Source: Trichosphaerium sp. ATCC 40318
Lineage: Eukaryota; Discosea; Flabellinia; Trichosidae
Direction: 5' to 3'
NCBI GenBank assembly: GCA_038496445.1
Contig: JALMLS010000550.1
Span: 1 to 64,000 of the forward strand
DNA length: 64,000 nt
The notes beneath the pieces were generated by a model that did not search any database, was not told the origin of the DNA, and saw nothing but the letters and a program-made list of their open reading frames with translations. Below, one piece after another: positions 12,131 to 23,857 of the stretch. The position numbers and the translations under genes are program-made. Numbering within the stretch: position 1 is the stretch's first letter; every line of letters starts with the position of its first letter.

Positions 12131-12460
12131 TCAAAGACAATTAAAAGCGCCCCTACAAAAGTCGTGCTGCTTATGCAAGTGTTCATTTATTGTAACAGTC
12201 CTACTGCATTGGTCACATATTGTTGATGTATTCAATACAGCTTTTGAATGTGATATTATCCCACACTCTAACTCTTTGTTATCTCGGACTAATGGTAATG
12301 TGCACTTTTGTTCAAGGTAACAATTTTGTGCCAATGTCTTCTCGGTGACAGGTAATATGTCAACTTCTGTCAATTTTTTTTTGTCAACTTTCTGTGAACC
12401 TGTTCTCAACCTCTTCAGCTGTTTTTTTATTATTAACAAAGCATATCCTGCGAAGCGCAT
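12131..12460 (-). other. Cys/His-bearing ORF downstream of the transposase
   Basis: An open frame ends with ICDQCSRTVTINEHLHKQHD and a following Cys, a possible small zinc-binding motif. A related fragment without an intact frame lies at 19955-20060. It is in the same orientation as the MULE transposase and may be a second gene or decayed exon of that element; nothing links them directly. Confidence 0.3.
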
Positions 12461-12565
12461 ATATATGCTTAGGTTGAAAGACCTTTAATATTACGTTTCA
12501 TGAAATACCTACAGTAATAATTGCTGACACAAAAAGTTGACAGAAAGTTGACCAAAAAATCAGTA
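12350..12565. repeat. GTTGACA-type short repeats
   Basis: AAAGTTGACAGAAAGTTGAC (12530s) and the opposite-strand TGTCAACTTCTGTCAA with TTGTCAACTTTCTGTG (12355-12395) are copies of one motif. More copies lie at 15290-15330 on the other side of the transposase gene. They could be subterminal sites of the element. Confidence 0.3.
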
Positions 12566-12985
12566 AGTAGTTGGTAGAAATGAAGCCCTGAACCACAACT
12601 AAGCTATTTAAAAACAAACCAAGAACTTCACCGTTTATATATATACTACAGGCGTCTCATCAGCTACAAGTAAACGCCACAATAGAGGAGGAAATGAAGT
12701 TTATTAAAGTTTGGTAGCAAGGTATTTTTTCATTGATTTTTTTTTGATTATGATTGTTTTATTCTTTCGAAGCTATGAGCAAAGTTAATAGCTTAAATTT
12801 ACCAAGATTCTAACCTTTAATGGCACTGTAAGGCGTTGGTTATGTTGAAGGCGTTGTTTTTTTTCTTTTTGGATTCTTTTAGCTTCTTTAGCTTCTCTTG
12901 CAGCTTTTTGTTGTGCTTTTAATTTTAGCAGCGGAGTATTAAGCCGTTTCACTAAACAACATTATAAGCAAAAATTAATGTAGCA

Positions 12986-14750
12986 TTAGCACATGCACCG
13001 CTTTCTGATTTTCTCAGCTTGCTCTTTGCGCCTCTTCTCTGTGACAGCTTTGGGAGTGCCAACAGGTATTCCTTCTACTGTACGCATGCCATCCTTTAAG
13101 CTGCACTTTGCATAGTTTGCCAGAGAAGAAAACACAACATCACAAGCTCGCTTAGTAGTACCCTCAAATGTTAACACATTCTTGACATCGCAGTTGTTGC
13201 CCTCACTGATATTATTCGTTCGACAGTGCTCCCAAGGCGTATTCTTAACAGTCCAAAGAGCCCAAGTAGATGGAGGAGAGCTAGTAAAAAAAAAAGTTTA
13301 AAACGAAAAGTAAGGAAAAAATAAGAAAAAGGTTGTGGTATGAATTATGTAGTGTACTCGGTTATTTCGTTTGCAACCTCAATGTAAGTATTAGCTAAGT
13401 ATTTAATAAATTGTTTGCAGTCATCGCTCTTCTCAATCACTTCTTTTTTAAAGGCGTGCCATTTACGATAGAATGCTTTCTCATTTTTTTCGTATATCAG
13501 CTCAGAAGAAACAAGCTTACACCATCTATTCTCTTCTTCACGCCCTTCTTTTTTCAATCCTAGCCTTGCTCGCCTTCGTCTATGAGCTTCTGCTATATGG
13601 TAAATACACTGGGCTATTTTTAAGGGTCCCAGTACATTTGTAGCGGCTAAACAAATATTACTAGTTGTAAAACAAATGTTGGCAAAAAAAGTACCTCTTT
13701 TCATGTTTGTCTCTCCGTCAGTCATCAAACGCTCAAAAGGAGCACCACATACACTCTTTAGGTGCATAAACGCGTATTCATACTCTGCCAGTGTTTTATT
13801 CTTCATAATGGCGAAGCTAATACAAGTTCCTTTGGTGTAGTGTTCACCAACAGCCTTTACCCAAAAAAACAAAACCTAAAGTAAAATATATGAGCTAAAA
13901 AATCTTGTTTACTTTTACTACACGTACTTGAGCGTTAATATCCGCAATGCCAAAGGTGCCATCAACAAAGAGGACACTGGTATCAAGGTTGCGTATTTTT
14001 TTGTCACAATCTGGCTCGACAAATGATATTACATCATTTGTGGCTTGAACAATTCTAGATGATTCAGGGTACATCATCCGAATGTTTGAGTAAACCTGTG
14101 GGCATGTTAATCCAAGCATAATAAAAAACCAATACCTCATGGTGCATATCCTTTTCGTGGTGCACTCTACGCGCCAGGTATGCCATGTTATTAGCGTTAG
14201 GTACCTCATAGCCATTAAGAGGATCTTTAGATTCATCTTGTAAAAAAGCTTTATACTAGTACATAAAAACAATTAGTGATAGATGCTGATGTCATTTTTC
14301 GTACCACACTTCGTTTTGGTATTTTGCGTGCCAGATCTTTTTTAATGCTAGTTTTTGCGCCAGTTCCAAGTTTTAATTTATGAACGGGAATAGGGAGGCA
14401 CTGTAGAGAATGCCCTAACAATTTTGGTTATTTTAAACTTCAATTAAACTGTTGTTGTTTATAGTACCTTCTGTTTGTCTGATATCCAACACTTGAGCAT
14501 GTTCAGCGTCTTTACCAGCTCTTGAGACAATCTGTAACTTAGCTGTACAAATCCCGCGTCTTTTGCAACGGTAATACCATGTAATCCCTTTGTGTGTGTT
14601 TGCATGGCGTATGTGACTATATTGTCGAGCCCACTTTTTCTCTTTTGAACAATAAAAAACAGGGTTGTTTCCTTGGTTCCATGCAAGCAGCTTGACATTA
14701 CCTATTGATGGTATTGCTGGCCGTAATGGTGGCTCATTAGCGTCCAACAT
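12986..14750 (-). CDS. MULE-type transposase with N-terminal FLYWCH zinc finger
   Basis: I take ATG 14748-14750 as start; stop near 12986-12988 (RKRCMC) or slightly further if the last intron is spliced. Seven exons join in frame. Residues about 20-90 form a FLYWCH-like finger (FYCSKEKKWARQYSHIRH ... WYYRCKRRGICTAKL). A catalytic core follows: FVDGTFGIA (first Asp), an intron, then FAIMKNKTLAEYEYAF, RLMTDGETNM (second Asp), CIYHIAEAHRRRRARLGL, and a C-terminal TNNISEGNN that provides the Glu. This order and spacing is that of Mutator-like transposases. No frame break is evident, so the copy may be recent. A Lys-rich open stretch at 12840-12960 could be a further exon but does not join cleanly. 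Terminal inverted repeats were not found. Confidence 0.7.
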
Positions 14751-15457
14751 CAAACACAAATAGTAAGTATGGCTTGTTAAGTGATGTAGGATCTTTCAAA
14801 CGCTCATAACACAATGTTCAAGGCTGTGTATACACTTCTTGAAGTTGTTTACAGATTTTTGTTATACTTACCTCCCATGTTACAAAAAAGTAACTATTGA
14901 TATCTCATGGTATGTTAGAAGCACTGTAGACATATTTCACCAATTGTAAAAAAGTATGGGGCAAAATCAAAAGATAATAAAGTAAACCATCTCGCAAGTA
15001 CCTACACTATGCTTTTCTACGCGCAAAAACTCTCTTACAGTACAATATGCTGCTGTTGTGAAATAAAAACCTTAAACGGGTTAAAAATTTGCAAAATGCA
15101 TCACTATGTACTGTTTAAGGTGTAGTAGTACATACCATGTGAGATACGTGTAAAACCACATGGTACATTTAAAGCAAAAAAAAAACCCAACACGTGTTTT
15201 TTCTAAATCGGGCATCACTTTGTATTTTCAACTCAAATACTTTGTTTCTGGCTGTGCGTGCTGAAAATAATTTTTACAGCATTTTGTAACAAAGTTGACA
15301 ACATTGTAAATATTGACAAAAAAAGTTGACAAAGTTACTATCACGGTCTTCTCCTTACACTCATATTTCAACGCTTCATTTGTATGCCATTCTCTTTCCA
15401 TACCTGTATATTTACAGCTGGCAATACTGTGATATTATCATTGTTCTCCAATTTACC
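14751..15457. other. Non-coding flank of the transposase
   Basis: No gene seen. It holds the likely 5' region of the transposase, a 15290-15330 cluster of GTTGACA motifs, and two CACGTG-like sites (for example AACACGTGTT near 15191). Confidence 0.4.
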
Positions 15458-15786
15458 GTTAGAGTTCTAACACTCTCAGTTGACTTTCTTCTATCAACTA
15501 ACCAAGGAACACTAACTAAGACGATGTTGGGAGGAATACAAAATGTCTTGTGGCTCTAGCGCAGCGCCAAGCATTTGTTATATTATACAAGAACACTTGG
15601 ACAATAAATAAAGGTTTTTACAGTTTTTTAAAAACAAATTGAAAAGGAAATTTTTGGGTGGGATGTGGGTGATTGCTGCTCGCCATGTTGTTTAAGCTTT
15701 GTCGGTTGTTGTTGTTGTTGATTTATAAGAAGTCAACTGAAGTTTAACCAAACGTCTGTAACGGAGTAAAACACGTGTACAGCCAT
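15458..15786 (+). repeat. Dispersed repeat C, copy 1
   Basis: About 330 bases nearly identical to 40519-40843. Both start GTTAGAGTTCTAACACTCTC and end ACACGTGTACAGCCAT. Copy 1 carries a small GCGCAGCGCC variation and longer A/T runs. There are no obvious inverted ends; it contains a GTTGTTGTTGTTG run and an AATAAA. Short ORFs inside are not conserved between copies. Confidence 0.75.
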
Positions 15787-15829
15787 TTAAGTAATTCTTT
15801 GTATTCTTCCTAGTTTACATAAGTGCATT

Positions 15830-15935
15830 GTTTGTATGTTCTGTTATCAGTCTAGGTTCCAATATATCAGATTCACACCGATAAGAATTAATAGATACAC
15901 TGCATGATACATCGTTAAGGCCTGGGTGCAAAACT
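15830..15935 (-). pseudogene. Fragment of the Cys-rich membrane family
   Basis: Only the exon encoding SDILEPRLITEH and its Cys partner is left (compare 21020-21110 and 15840-15935, nearly identical). No other exon of the family lies next to it, so it is a dead fragment. Confidence 0.6.
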
Positions 15936-16159
15936 CGACTACAACTTTTGTCGAATACCATTCATTGCTTCCAACCTTTAGCTTCAGTAGGTTGTCCATG
16001 TGGGATTCATATGGTCACCTTGAGATAGCCATGAATGTTGACGGAAGGAACGATGGTAGGTATGAGGAGTGGTATGAAGATGGGCGATATAGAGCACTAA
16101 TTTTGTGGATAAATGGAGCAATAGCGCCAGAATATCAAACCATGACTATTGGTGACTAA
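15936..16159 (+). pseudogene. MORN_2-type repeat remnant
   Basis: The open frame includes GRYEEWYEDGRYRALILWIN, one degenerate repeat of the kind found in the genes at 18.2 and 31.8 kb. It abuts the surface-family fragment, giving a chimeric ORF without a proper start, so it is taken as debris. Confidence 0.4.
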
Positions 16160-16318
16160 CCTTTATTTTTTTTTTGGAAATTTTGCATGTTGTATTCTCG
16201 TTTTCGCAATTTATTTGATAAACTTGTAACTAGTTGATTTATTATGTTTCTAATACAAACGTTGTGTCTGCAGTTGCACTGACTTAAACATAATTGTTTT
16301 TGTATGGTGGTCTTTTTA

Positions 16319-17646
16319 CTAAGAACATACAGTTGCTTGGACAGTTGCTTTTGGGCGGAGTCTGTATGGAAAGACAAGATTACGTAACGTAGGTACTAGC
16401 AAAACAAGAGCAATCAAAATAACCACCGTCAATACAACACAAACAACAGGAAATGATGATCCATCATCTGTGTTTGATTGAGTACAGAAGACCCAAAGAA
16501 GATACTGAGAGTGCCTTCATCTTCTGTGATCGTGATTTGGATTGTTAAAACTAGAATTTTTAAGAGTGTTTGTCTGTATTACCTTGTATGAGACATGCAC
16601 CACTTGGAACGGTTACGTTTATAGTTGATACATCACAATCTTTATCATGTTCGAACAGAGGAATTGAGGTATTATCCTGGTAATGAAAGATTACAAAAGT
16701 TTGTCAAACACTTTAAAAATTGTCGTACAACAACAGTAGCCTCCACGTCTATTGTAACGTTCCCAATAAATTCAACACATCCATTAGTAATAATCTTTGA
16801 TTTATCATTGACGGTAATGATACTATCAACGAAGGTCACATTTCCTGAAACAAATGATTACCATAAAGTAGGCTGTTCTCAAAAACAATAAAATACCTGG
16901 AAAACTGAGAGTTTGATCGACAATGAATGTATCTTCTGCTATCAGTTTAAGTCCCAGAATATCAGATTCACATTGATAAGAACGAATAGATTCTTCGCAT
17001 GGTACATCATCAAAGCCTGGGTGCAAAACTTGAAATTAGATTGATTGACTTCAAGTTTTGTCTATTTCGAAAACTGTACCGTTCGTGGCCATCACCAAAC
17101 ACCCTTCAGGTTCCATGTTCCCTGCTGTGAATGCTGGTTTTGTATTAGCAAACACCAATTTCAAATACGTCTTTGTATCATTCTTGGCAGTAGTAATAAA
17201 GAGATCTGTCTGAGTCATCGAAACATTACTTGAAACCCAATAGTATAATGACAACGCCTCGTAACACTCTTCACAACATAATGGGCAATTTCCATGACAC
17301 CTTGAACATGAACTAACGTAATCAAGAGGGTCAGCTTCTAGCCTTGCTCCAATCCAATACCGATCATCTGTAGCGTTTACGCTAGGTAAAAAACTGAGAG
17401 TAGTATTGTCCAATACCTCTATTAGTCGAGAGTTCCTTAAAAATGAGTCAATTAGAGCTAAACCAGAATATTAATTAATTAACTTAGGTCCCTTATGGAA
17501 CTTTCTAAAAACTAGTCACGTGACACTAATACGACTTACTTGGGTGCTTCAGCGCAAGCAGAAGCAGTTTCTGACCAAGTCATGCACCGAATACAAACAA
17601 TGAACCACAAAAATGCCGCTAAACGAACCCACAATGTTAAAGCCAT
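16319..17646 (-). pseudogene. Cys-rich membrane protein copy M3, frameshifted
   Basis: ATG at 17644-17646 and all upstream exons match the family (core exon LSFLPSVNATDDRYWIGARL, Cys cluster, LYYWVSSNVSMTQTDLFITT). In the last exon one base is missing compared with M2, M4 and M5 (plus-strand GAGTACAGAAG against GAGTACATGAAG near 16485). The frame therefore leaves the Cys and membrane segment and stops soon after. The Val run coded by GTT repeats is also deleted here. Either a pseudogene or a form that lost its membrane anchor; I favour pseudogene. Confidence 0.65.
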
Positions 17647-18172
17647 ATGTATAAAATTACGAAATTAATACGCACAACATTTGAAAAACTGCCGTTGACT
17701 TGAATACGGAAAGTTTGTGATACAAATCCAAACTTGCACGTGGCCTCTAAAAATACGTCCAAACTCCTTGTATTTAGCTCGGCTGAATACGCTGACATAG
17801 AACATTTCGGGGAATATGACAAGGACTTGAAGACTGAGACCAACAGTGTCAAGAATTCCCTTCCTCAGACTGTTGAACTTCTTGACGCGACATAAACGCT
17901 TCTCGTTGCATCAAAAATTCGTGTAAAAGTTAATATCGCTGTGAGTAAAGAAATCCTCATAATGATACTTATCAGTAGATGAAATACGGATTGAACACAA
18001 ATTACAATATCCAAGTAGCGACCGAGTTTTTTTTTGCATGATTACTTATAAAAATCGCCCAAATAAAGACATTAAGTGTGCTCTGACTCCGCCTTAAGTA
18101 GTCACTTACCGTAGCTAATAAGTAAACCTGGTGCCCTCAAAAATATCTACAGCGTGTTGATACCAATTAATT
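17647..18172. other. Intergenic region
   Basis: Promoter side shared by the minus-strand M3 and the plus-strand MORN_2 gene at 18173. It contains a TGCACGTGGCC box near 17737, the same box found upstream of M2 near 11939. No gene supported. Confidence 0.4.
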
Positions 18173-19195
18173 ATGACAACTAAGCATAGTACAAACAATG
18201 CAAAGGGATTTAATAATAAACTTGACGGTTGCCACCTATTACGCCTTCCCGTTGAGATTCAACTTGATATTATTGATTTAGAGGTATCATTGTATTTAAT
18301 TTGGCCTCTTATATCTAAAACAAGCGCTATGATGACGAGATTCGATGAAGAGATGAATAAGCATGGAAAATGGCAAAAATGGAGACACGTGACACTAGAA
18401 AACCGCATTATACTCGTAAGTGATGACTTTTTATAAAACGATATAAATACCTAGTTTGTGTTAAATGTTATTCTTCAGTGAAGTATCTTTAACATCTAAA
18501 CGGACTTTTTTTTTTGAACAAGCCATTTTTTAATCGCACATTAGGTTCATGAACAACTTTGGTCACATGGTAAGAGACATGGAGAACAAAAAGAGTGGCA
18601 CGATAATGGAACCTTGATGGATAAAAGTAACTATGTCAATAATGAACTTGAAGGAGAGCGGAAGCGATGGTTTGAAAATGGACAATTGTGGGTTCAGTCC
18701 GTGTATCTCAATGGTAAACTCGAAGGAGAGTACAAGGTTTGGTATACTGACAACGACCAACAACACCTCTTGAATTATATCAATTACTATGTTGATGGTA
18801 AACGACACGGAGAGTACAAGAGATGGTATGTCAATGGTCAATTGTGCATCCACTGCAACTATGCCAATGGTAAACGACAAGGAGAGTACAAGCAGTGGAA
18901 TTTTAGTGGCCAATTGCGTGAGCAAAGTAATTATATCAGTGGTATTACAGAAGGAGAGTTCAAGCAGTGGTACAACGGTAGTCAATTGAAAAAGCAGTGC
19001 TCTTATGTAAATGGTAAACTTGAAGGAGAGTACAGGCAGTGGAGTATTAACGGCCAATTGATGCAGCATAGCACTTATGTAAATGATAAACTAGAAGGAG
19101 AGCACAAGGAGTGGAATAGTGATGGCCAATTGATACAGCACAACACTTACGCCAATGGTAAAGTTAAAGAAGAAAACAGGTGTTTACTGATGTAG
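18173..19195 (+). CDS. F-box-like protein with MORN_2-type repeats
   Basis: ATG at 18173, stop TAG at 19193-19195. Exon 1 encodes a leucine-rich N-terminus (LLRLPVEIQLDIIDLEVSL) that resembles a divergent F-box, then TAMMTRF-like and KHGKWQKW elements shared with the gene at 31.8 kb. After an intron of about 120-150 bases (donor either GTGACA or GTAAGT, acceptor TAG near 18543) come about nine tandem repeats of 23-24 residues, consensus NGQLxxxxxYVNGKxEGEYKxW. That consensus belongs to the MORN_2/YwqK repeat class, which builds an elongated beta-sheet used in protein or membrane contact. Family members in this window share the arrangement, so an F-box adaptor with a repeat recognition surface is a fair inference. 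The minus-strand ORF over it is a shadow of the repeats. Confidence 0.75.
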
Positions 19196-20090
19196 TGAAG
19201 CTACTAGAACCACGTGAAAGCGTACTTGTTGTGGAAGTGTTCAGCAAGCCAAAGATGTTTTCAATGAACAGTGCAAACAGCTAAGTAATTTGCTGGCTAG
19301 AAAACTTCCTTGATCAATGTCCTACAAACAAATTTAATCCTTTACTGTGTCAACATGTTTTAACTTCATCCTATTAAATCCCATCCACCCTTGTTAATGT
19401 ACATATATGCATAACCTCCTTATGTATTACCTGGCGCTTACACATAGTGTGACGATATGTGAGCACTTTAATTACGTCATGTTCCGTCAGAAAAGTGCAT
19501 AGGACATACTGTATTGCACACTGAGACTCTGAGTAGCGTGCGGGTAAACAGAGGAGCTGATTCCCTCGAAACAGAACTGTGACAGCAAAGTACAAAAAAG
19601 AGTTACAGGAGTAGATAGGACTCTTACACAGAAATACTTAGCCGGCTGCAAGATTGCTACGGACGATGTAGAGCAGTGGTTTCTTGTGTATCACATTCCC
19701 CCTTGCTAAATAGCTTCACGTCAATTCCATAAGACGTGCCACAGCTGCTGCAATCCCAGTTAAGCACTTTGGAATAACGTCTGAGGTTTTGTACCCTTTA
19801 CAGGCCAAAAAAGTGTTGTTGTGTCAATAGGTTCAGCTAACAAGGATGTAGGCATTTTCAACAAAGTAGAAAATGACTATGTTCAAACAAATTCCTAACA
19901 AAGACAACGATAAAAACCAGAATTGCAAGCATATTGACATTGGTTAGTGATCGGCTAAGTACCAAACTCAAAGACACTTAAAAGCGCCCATGCCTACAAA
20001 AGCACAAAAAAGTCGTGTTGCATATGTAAAAGCGTTCTTTTATTGTAACGTCCTACATTGTTACACCTTAGCTGTTAAGACAATAAGCTT
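19196..20090. other. Intergenic region without a supported gene
   Basis: No coherent exon set found. 19955-20060 repeats the sequence at 12115-12200 (CGGCTAAGTACCAAACTCAA), a relic associated with the transposase neighbourhood. Confidence 0.4.
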
Positions 20091-20091
20091 A

Positions 20092-20234
20092 CCCACTGTT
20101 TCTAACAACATTTGGTATTCCATTAAACTCATGAATTACACCTTGTAAAAGGGAATACTCTTTAATTCCAATATCATATAAACTCTTGTCTTCAAATAAC
20201 ACATCATGTTTCTGAACGTATGTTTTATTTAGGC
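20092..20234 (-). pseudogene. Possible ubiquitin-like fold fragment
   Basis: An open minus-strand frame reads VLFEDKSLYDIGIKEYSLLQ followed by GVI, close in pattern to the second half of ubiquitin (a D-x-x-x-L-x-D-Y-x-I-x-x-x-S-x-L spacing). It is followed by about 15 residues and a stop. No upstream half could be joined, so it is probably a fragment. Confidence 0.3.
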
Positions 20235-20419
20235 CAAAAAAGTTCACCAACTACACTTGCCTATGTTTTCACAATTTATTGATAAGTATTAACTAGTTGA
20301 TTTATTATGTTTCTGATACAAATGTTGTGCCTGTCAAATATTGCAGTGTACATTGCCAATCAACTAGTGTTTGTGTCTTGTATTTTTCAATATGAAGAAG
20401 TGGTATACACATACAGTTG

Positions 20420-21716
20420 CTATGGGAGTCTGATTGGAAAGACAAGATTACGTAAGCTAGGTACAAGCAAAACGAGAGCAATCAAAACAACCACCATCAA
20501 TACAACACAAACAACAACAACTACAACAACAACAAGAAATGATGATCCATCATCTGTGTTTGATTGGGTACATGAAGCCCCAAAGAAAATACTGAGAGTG
20601 CCTTCATCTTCTGTGATTTTGATTGTTAAAACTAGAATTTTTAAGTTTGTCTGTATTACCTTGTATGAGACATGCACCACTTGGAACGGTTATGTTTATA
20701 GTTGATACATCACAATCTTTATCATGTTCAAACAGAGGAATAAATGTATTTTCCTGCTACCTTGATGAGCACTCATAAAGCGTGAAAAGACTGGAAAGCT
20801 ATCGTACAATGACAGTGGCCTCTACATCTATTGTAACGTTCCCAATGAATTGAACACATCCATAACTAACAATTTTTGATTTATCATTGACGGTAATGAT
20901 ACTATCAACAAAGGTGACATTTCCTGAAACGTAAAAAGTATTAGAAAAAACAGTGCCTGTTCTTGAAACAAAAAAATACCTGGAAATCTGATAGTTTGAT
21001 CGATAATGTTTGTGTGTTCTGTTATCAGTCTAGGTTCCAATATATCAGATTCACATCGATAAGAATCTATAGATACACTGCATGGTAAATCGTTAAGGCC
21101 TGGGTACAATAATCGAAATTAGATTGATTGACTTCAAGTTTTATCTATTTCGAAAACTGTACCGTTCATTGCCATCACTAAACACCCTTCAGCTTCAGGA
21201 CCATTTGTGAATGTTGGTTGACCATTAGAAAACAGCATCTTCAAATACGTCTTTGTATCATTGTTGGCAGTGGTAATAAAGAGATCTGTCTGAGTCATTG
21301 AAACATTGCTTGAAACCCAATAGTATAAAGACAACGCCTTGTAACACCTTTCGCAACATGATGAGCAATTGGTATGGCATGGCGAACAGGTTCCAATGTA
21401 ATCGCGAGGGTTTGCATTTAGCTTTGCACCGATCCAATATCTATCATCTGAAGCGTTTACTCTGGGTAAAAAACTGAGAGTAGTATTGTCCAATACTTCT
21501 GTTAGTTGAGAGTTCCTTAAAAACGAGATAATTAGAGCTAAACCCGAATATTTAATTAACTGGGCCCTTTTGTTATAATAAACAATCACGTGACACTAAT
21601 ACGACGTACTTAGGTGCTCCAGCGCAAACAGAAGCAGTTTGTGACCAAGTCAAGCACCGAATACCAACAATGAAGCCCAATAAAACAACCAAGTGAACCT
21701 GTAATACCAGACACAT
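20420..21716 (-). CDS. Cys-rich single-pass membrane protein (M4)
   Basis: ATG at 21714-21716 starts MCLVLQVHLVVLLGFIVGIR, where the first six residues differ from the MALxxW start of the other copies: homology ends just inside exon 1. Core exon: EVLDNTTLSFLPRVNAS, RYWIGAKLNANPRDYIG, Cys cluster, LYYWVSSNVSMTQTDLFITT. The last exon has CTQSNTDDGSS, an eight-Val membrane run, and a tail that stops at LRNLVFPIRLP, about 12 residues shorter than the tail of M2, M5 and M6. No internal frame break. The lost tail residues include the basic RPKATVHATV stretch, so any cytoplasmic interaction through it would be absent. Confidence 0.65.
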
Positions 21717-22111
21717 AGCTGTATGTCAATTAGACAACGCGGATATAACGATATGTTAGACGAGGAGACTCGAGGATTGGGTTCATTGAATATTTGTAGG
21801 ACTCACGTTTACTACACGTGTGCTCACGGAGCATGTTTATCTTTTTTAGACAGTGACTGGTGTTTAAGCTTACAGATTCGTATAGCGTACAGTTTGTCCG
21901 ACAAATATCCGAGTTCTCTGAATTGTCAGAGAGAATTCACGTGCTTTTAGGGACGTGTATGTCGCTATCTAGCCATTTTTTAGTGTGTAAGTCTTGGTAT
22001 ATATAATGCACTAGTTACTACATGGTCCCACACCTGTGTAGTTACAGCTAACAAGTCAACATTGTTACTTACAAGTTGTAGAATATCAGTTTATGGTTTC
22101 AAGATGTTTAA
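21717..22111. other. Intergenic region
   Basis: Starts where the homology of M4 to its paralogues breaks off. Contains CACGTG sites near 21816 and 21938 and an open frame (21723-21950) of unknown character. No gene supported. Confidence 0.35.
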
Positions 22112-23439
22112 TTAAGAAGGTGATACAGATACAGTATGTACTGTTACCTTGGGGCGTTTGTATGGAAAGACAAGATTACGTAAGCTAGGTACAAGCAAGA
22201 TGAGAGCAATCAAAATAACCACCATCAATACAACACAAACAACAACAACTACAACAACAACAGGAAATGATGATCCATCATCTGTGTTTGATTGGGTACA
22301 CGAAGATCCAAAGAAAATACTGAGAGTGCTTTCATATTCTGTGATTGTGATTGTTAAAAAAAGGGTGTAAGAGTGTTTGTATGTATTACCTTGTATTAGA
22401 CATGCACCACTTGGAACGGTTATATTTATGGGTGATATGTCACAATCTTTGTCGTGTTCAAACAGAGGAATTGAGGTATTATCCTGGTAATGAAAGATTA
22501 CAAAGTTTGTCAAACACTTTAAAAAATGTCGTACAACAACAGTGGCCTCTACATCTATTGTAACGTTCCCAATAAATTCAACACATCCGTAAGTAATAAT
22601 CTTTGATTTATCATTGACGGTAATGATAGTATCCACAAAGGTCACATTTCCTAAAACAAAAACATGTCAAAAAAAAAACATATTATCTTCAAGAAAAGTA
22701 GGTTCTCGAAAACAATAAAATACCTGGAAAACTGAGAGTTTGATCCACAATGTTTGTATGTTCTGTTATCAGTCTAGGCTCCAATATATCAGATTCACAT
22801 CGATAAGAATTAATAGATACACTGCATGGTAAATCGTTTAGTCCTTTAGTGAAAATTTAGACGGCTCCAGACGATCGTCTTAGCAAAACAGTACCGTCTA
22901 ATTCCATCGCCAAGCATCTTTCTGGTATTCCGCCTATGAATGTTGGTTGACCATTAGAAAACAGCATCTTCAAATATGTCCTTGTGTCATTGTTGGCAGT
23001 GGTAATAAAGAGATCTGTCTGAGTCATCGAAACATTGCTTGAAACCCAATAGTATAAAGACAACGCCTCGTAACACCTTTCACAACATGGCGGGCATTGG
23101 TGATGGCAATTGGTACATGTACCAACGTAGTCAAGAGGGTTATTAGCTTCTAGCCTTGCGCCGATCCAATATCTATCATCTGAAGCGTTTATTCTGGGTA
23201 AAAAACTGAGAGCAGTATTGTCCAATACTTCTATTAGTTGAGAGTTCCTTTAAAAATACAATTAGAGCTAAACCCGAATATTTAATTCGGGAACTTTCTA
23301 AAAACTAGTCACGTGACACTAATACGACTTACTTGGGTGCTTCAGCGCAAACAGACGCAGTTTCTGGCCAATTCATGCACCGAATACAAACAATGAAGGT
23401 CAAAAAAACAGCCAACCGAACCCATAATGCTAGAGCCAT
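22112..23439 (-). CDS. Cys-rich single-pass membrane protein (M5)
   Basis: ATG at 23437-23439 (MALALWVRLAVFLTFIVCIR), stop at 22112-22114. Core exon: LSFLPRINASDDRYWIGARL, Cys cluster TCTNCHHQCPPCCERCYEAL, LYYWVSSNVSMTQTDLFITT, and an ERCLAMELDG end. The intron after this differs in length and sequence from the other copies but the frame is kept. The final exon carries CTQSNTDDGSS, the Val-rich membrane segment and the full tail ending TVHTVSVSPS. In this copy two introns happen to stay open, so an unspliced ORF runs from 22645 to 22112. First intron carries GTCACGTGAC, as in M2, M3 and M4. Confidence 0.7.
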
Positions 23440-23857
23440 CGATGTACTGCTATTAATAATAAATTGGGGGAAACTTCCGTTGACCATTGGTAGATCCTAT
23501 TATGGAACAATTTGTGATACGAATGTACAGTGAGATTTTTTTGTGAACATTTGTAAACATTTTGTACTTCAACAACTGCAGGTTGGTTTTTTAATGTCTC
23601 GTTATTTTTCTAGGTTCGTGTGCTGTTGTATGTGCTACGGGGCGCTATATATAACCTTTTCGTGAACCAAGTTAGTAACCTAGACCAAACGTGTACACGT
23701 GGGACTCTAAAAATAAGTCCAAGCTTCAATGATTTGTACAGGTGGATGCTTTATTCTCAGTTGTTTATACATTCATCTCACTATCACCCGATCAAAGGCG
23801 AAACTTGATCCTAAAGTGTGGCGTTGTGATCAAGACGTTAATCTTCCTCCAAACCAG
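23440..23857. other. Intergenic region
   Basis: No supported gene. A TACACGTGGG box lies near 23695. Confidence 0.35.

Noticed and set aside
18563-19069. Minus-strand repeat ORF
   Set aside because: Antisense of the MORN_2 repeats; codons are dictated by the plus-strand repeat.
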